6,624 nt of DNA from an uncultured Phaeodactylibacter sp. (lineage in GTDB: Bacteria > Bacteroidota > Bacteroidia > Chitinophagales > Saprospiraceae): contig CAJXXJ010000222.1 in NCBI GenBank assembly GCA_913062745.1, positions 1 through 6,624 of the forward strand. Direction: 5' to 3'. The position numbers and the translations under genes are program-made. Below are positions 3,727 to 6,624 of the stretch, piece by piece. The notes beneath the pieces are model-generated. The model was not told where the DNA came from. It did not search any database and was given only the letters and a program-made list of their open reading frames with translations. Position 1 is the first letter of the stretch, and the number at the start of each line of letters is the position of its first letter.

Positions 3727-6624
3727 TTACTCCCCAACCCCAATCGGCCGCTGCGGCGTATAGGGCGCGCCGGCTTCCTCCAGCGCTTTTTCGATAGCTT
3801 TGACTTCCACCTCAGTCAGCTGCCGCATACGCTTGAGGATGGGCTGAGCCTCTTCCTTCACGATAGCGAGGGCATCGCGCTGCGTCTGCGTAGGAGCAGA
3901 GGTAGAGCCCCACATTTCGTAGGTCAGCCAGCCCAGGCGTTCCATGATGCCCATGGGCGTGCCCTGATCGAGCTCCGAGGCGATGCGGTCACCGTTCAGC
4001 TCAGTTTGCAGGGCTTGCAGCTCCTGCTCAGCCTTCAGTACCCGGGTACGCAGTTCCTCCCCGGCATTCGGGGTCAGGAAGAGTGCGTGGCGGATGGCCT
4101 TCAGGCGCTCTTCGGTTTCCTCCAGTCGCGTAGCGGCCCCGTCGAGGCGGCGGTTAGTCTCCTGTACTTCGGCCTGGAAGTTGAGCAGTTCCTCCCGCGG
4201 CTCGGCGGGCAGGGTGACGCCGCCCAGGCTCTTCAGCTTGAAGGGTTGCGGGCCGACGAGCTCGGTTTGTTCGCTGCCTTTTACTTTGTGCAGGGCAACC
4301 AGGTAGTCGCCGGGCGCGGCCAGTACACCGGAGTCATCGTTAGGAGAGCCGGGGCGGCGTACGGGCGATACATCCGGCAGGCGGCCGTCCCAGGTGAGGC
4401 GGTGTACGCCTTTGCTGACGGAGGCCTTGAGTTGCCGTACTACTTTTTTCGTCTTGGCGTCCATGATATCAAACAGTAGGTAGGCGTCTTCCTCCTCCCG
4501 CTCTGCTTTCAGTTCCTCATAGGTGGGGTAGCGGATGGGCTCACCCTCTTTAATCTTTTCTTTTTCTTCCTTTTGCCGCTTGGCCTTCAGGCTTTCTTCG
4601 CCTTCCTTGATGTAGTAGGTGAAGGTGGCTCCGATGGGCGGATTGTCGGCCGTGTAGTAGCTGGCACCCTGAAAGCCTTTGCCGGAGTAGCCGAGGGGGT
4701 CACGCTCAATGTACACCAGCCCGTCCTTTACGGGGAAGATATGAGCGTCTGCCTCCAACTGTTCTTCGCTGATTTGCCGCAAAGGCGAATAATCATCCAG
4801 CACGTAGAAGCCGCGGCCGAAGGTGGCCAGGACCAGGTCGTTTTCCCGTTTTTGGATGGCCATATCGCGGACGGCTACTGTGGGCAGCCCGGCACCCAGC
4901 TTTTTCCAGTGCGCACCGCCGTCCGGGCTGAAGAAGCAGCTGAACTCGGTGCCGACAAACAGCAGGCTGGCATCCACATGGTCTTCTGCCAGGCTGTAAG
5001 CGGAGCCGCGTTCAGGCAGGTTGCTGCTGATGGAGGTCCAGGTACGGCCTTTGTCGGTACTTTTGAAAACGTAGGGCTTAAAGTCGCCGTACTTGTGGTG
5101 GTTGAAGGCAGCGTAGACCACGTTCTCGTCGTGCTGAGAAGCCAGCAGTGCGTTGACATAGGTACGTTCAGGTGCTCCGGGAATGTTGTTGACATCAACT
5201 TTGGTCCAGTTATCGCCGCCGTCCTCGGAAATCTGAATCAGGCCGTCGTCCGTACCCACATACAGCAGCTGCTCGTTGAGGGGGCTTTCCGAAAAGGCTA
5301 CAATCGTACCGTAAGGCGAGGTGCTCGCATTTTTCGCTACAGCGTCAATGCTCTGAATGCGGCCCATGACCGGCAGGGTATTGCGGTCGAGCTGACGAGT
5401 GAGGTCACCGCCCAGGGTAGTCCAGGAATTACCGCGGTCGTCGCTGCGGAACAGCTTGTTGGCGGCAAAGTACAGGCGGGTCGGCTTATGGTAGGAAATC
5501 ATCAGGGGGGCATCCCAGTTCCAGCGAAAAGCATCTTCGCTTTTGCCGGGCTTGGGCTGAATGCCGATCTCCTCCCCGCTTGCCCGGTCGTAACGGACCA
5601 GCACGCCGTACTGCGATTGGGCGTATACGATATCCGGGTTTTCCGGGTCTATAGCCGACTCAAAGCCATCGCCACCGTGGGTCACAAACCAATCACTGTT
5701 GGTGATGCCGGTGCTGTTGCGGGTACGGCTTGGGCCGCCCAGGCTGAAGTTGTCCTGCGTGCCGCCGTAGACGTTGTAGAAGGGCAGGTCATTGTCCACT
5801 TCTACTTTATAAAACTGGGTGATCGGCAAATTAGGCTTGTAGTTCCAGGTCTTGCCCGCATCAAAACTTTCGTAAATACCGCCGTCGCATCCCACGAGGT
5901 AATAGTCCGGCTGCTCCGGGTCGATCCACATGCAGTGGTTATCAACGTGCTTATTGGATTCGCCTACCCGCTGAAAGCTGTTGCCGCCGTCATCGGTGTA
6001 GTGCATGTAGGTGTCCATGGCGAAGACCATTTCCGGGTCAGTAGGATGAGCTACGATTTCGGAGTAGTAATTGCCACGCGTGAAGTAGTCATCCTTTTTG
6101 CTCCAGCTGGCACCGCGGTTATCAGAGCGGTAGAAGCCGCTGCCATCGCCAGCTGCCTCCACCATAGCGTAGAGGTACTCCGGATTGGCGGGGGAGATGG
6201 CCAGCCCGATGCGCCCAATATCGCCGGAAGGAAGCCCTTTGTTGGCTTTGCTCCAGTTTTGGCCGCCGTCTGTGGTTTTGTAGATGCCGCTGCCCGGTCC
6301 GCCGCCCACATAGGTGAACACATGCCGCCGCCGCTGAAGTGCAGCTGCGTACAGTACGTCCGGGTCGCGCGGGTCCATGATCAGGTCGGTAGCGCCGGTA
6401 TGCTCGTCCAGCTCCAGGATAAGCTCCCAGTTGCTGCCCCCATCGGCAGACCGCCACAGATCCACCCCGAGCAGAAAAATATCATCGGCTGCGACCGGGC
6501 TGACACGAAGTTTGCCGAAGTACCATCCAAATCCGCCCAGTGCATTGGTGGATAGCCCGTTGTTGCCCTCATTATCGGTAAGTAATCCCCAGGTGTTGCC
6601 TTGGTCCTCAGAACGGTAAATCCC
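3727..6624 (-). CDS. large Asp-box (BNR / VPS10-sortilin-like) beta-propeller protein, N-terminus outside window
   Basis: About 965 codons are visible. The frame is open through the right edge, and the GTG at 6463-6465 is an ordinary internal Val, not a start. Numbering from that Val, Asp-boxes (S/T-x-D-x-G-x-x-W) occur at 6-13, 64-71, 114-121, 200-207, 341-348, 413-420, 469-476 and 513-520. A degenerate one (TDDGGNSF) lies at 157-164, and another (SEDQGNTW) lies upstream near the edge. Such repeats build beta-propellers as in sialidase, GH74 and VPS10 proteins. YGGTQDNF (233-240), GGDGFES (264-270), RWNWDAPLMIS (314-324) and LATFGRGFYVLDDYSPLR (546-563) are, from memory, conserved in Bacteroidota 'glycosyl hydrolase/VPS10-like' proteins. 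Then come a Lys/Glu-rich stretch (621-660), a FlgD-like Ig segment (VHRLTWDGRLPD to APGDYLVAL, 687-725) and a helical, coiled-coil-like C-terminus (755-895). It is probably exported, but the signal peptide is out of view. No catalytic residues can be assigned and the true function is unknown. Confidence 0.9.
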   Translation of the reverse strand, partial: GIYRSEDQGNTWGLLTDNEGNNGLSTNALGGFGWYFGKLRVSPVAADDIFLLGVDLWRSADGGSNWELILELDEHTGATDLIMDPRDPDVLYAAALQRRRHVFTYVGGGPGSGIYKTTDGGQNWSKANKGLPSGDIGRIGLAISPANPEYLYAMVEAAGDGSGFYRSDNRGASWSKKDDYFTRGNYYSEIVAHPTDPEMVFAMDTYMHYTDDGGNSFQRVGESNKHVDNHCMWIDPEQPDYYLVGCDGGIYESFDAGKTWNYKPNLPITQFYKVEVDNDLPFYNVYGGTQDNFSLGGPSRTRNSTGITNSDWFVTHGGDGFESAIDPENPDIVYAQSQYGVLVRYDRASGEEIGIQPKPGKSEDAFRWNWDAPLMISYHKPTRLYFAANKLFRSDDRGNSWTTLGGDLTRQLDRNTLPVMGRIQSIDAVAKNASTSPYGTIVAFSESPLNEQLLYVGTDDGLIQISEDGGDNWTKVDVNNIPGAPERTYVNALLASQHDENVVYAAFNHHKYGDFKPYVFKSTDKGRTWTSISSNLPERGSAYSLAEDHVDASLLFVGTEFSCFFSPDGGAHWKKLGAGLPTVAVRDMAIQKRENDLVLATFGRGFYVLDDYSPLRQISEEQLEADAHIFPVKDGLVYIERDPLGYSGKGFQGASYYTADNPPIGATFTYYIKEGEESLKAKRQKEEKEKIKEGEPIRYPTYEELKAEREEEDAYLLFDIMDAKTKKVVRQLKASVSKGVHRLTWDGRLPDVSPVRRPGSPNDDSGVLAAPGDYLVALHKVKGSEQTELVGPQPFKLKSLGGVTLPAEPREELLNFQAEVQETNRRLDGAATRLEETEERLKAIRHALFLTPNAGEELRTRVLKAEQELQALQTELNGDRIASELDQGTPMGIMERLGWLTYEMWGSTSAPTQTQRDALAIVKEEAQPILKRMRQLTEVEVKAIEKALEEAGAPYTPQRPIGVGE

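Noticed and set aside
4573..6555. A 660-codon open frame on the plus strand opposite the BNR gene
   Set aside because: It shares codon boundaries with the BNR gene and is open because that gene rarely uses TTA, CTA or TCA codons. Its translation is low-complexity Val/Ala/Gly-rich with no recognisable domain, while the minus strand shows clear Asp-box repeats.
1..6624. CRISPR array, tRNA, rRNA, riboswitch or insertion sequence
   Set aside because: I saw no regularly spaced repeats, no tRNA-like cloverleaf, no conserved RNA motif and no transposase segment in any frame.

Overview
The window looks like a stretch of a moderately GC-rich Bacteroidota chromosome, probably Saprospiria/Lewinella-like. 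This is inferred from gene content and style, not from a marker gene. The cues are a LytS/LytTR-type two-component pair, a long Asp-box (BNR/VPS10-like) repeat protein, starts without Shine-Dalgarno sequences, and promoter-like TAnnTTTG boxes.

Layout. (1) Bases 2-1686, plus strand: a sensor histidine kinase of the LytS/YehU type, whose 5' end lies outside the window, overlaps by 4 bp (ATGA) a LytTR response regulator. Together they form an intact two-component operon. (2) Bases 1683-2206, minus strand: a DUF4160-DUF2442 pair, convergent with the regulator and overlapping its stop codon. The DUF2442 gene is intact. The DUF4160 gene appears in no single open frame because it carries a frameshift, best explained by a net 8-nt loss; the lesion sits in a short inverted/direct repeat. 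(3) Bases 2271-2429, minus strand: 52 codons that read as the C-terminal tail of a TIR-domain protein, with no start and with stops just upstream. (4) Bases 2530-3048, minus strand: an intact small envelope protein with a signal peptide and two glycine-rich hydrophobic segments. (5) Bases 3116-3623, plus strand: the corpse of a second histidine kinase of a different (HisKA) type. It has a frameshift in an A7 run and an internal in-frame deletion of most of its ATP-binding domain. (6) Bases 3665-3702: a strong hairpin terminator. (7) Bases 3727 to the right edge, minus strand: about 965 codons of a large secreted or surface Asp-box beta-propeller protein, with its N-terminus outside the window.

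Overall, two healthy gene blocks (LytS/LytTR and the BNR protein) flank about 1.9 kb of AT-richer DNA holding three broken genes among two small intact ones. I did not find a complete new system. The most useful results are the three gene remnants hidden by frameshifts or truncation: DUF4160, a TIR tail and a HisKA kinase. Two of them could instead be assembly or sequencing errors, which reads would settle.
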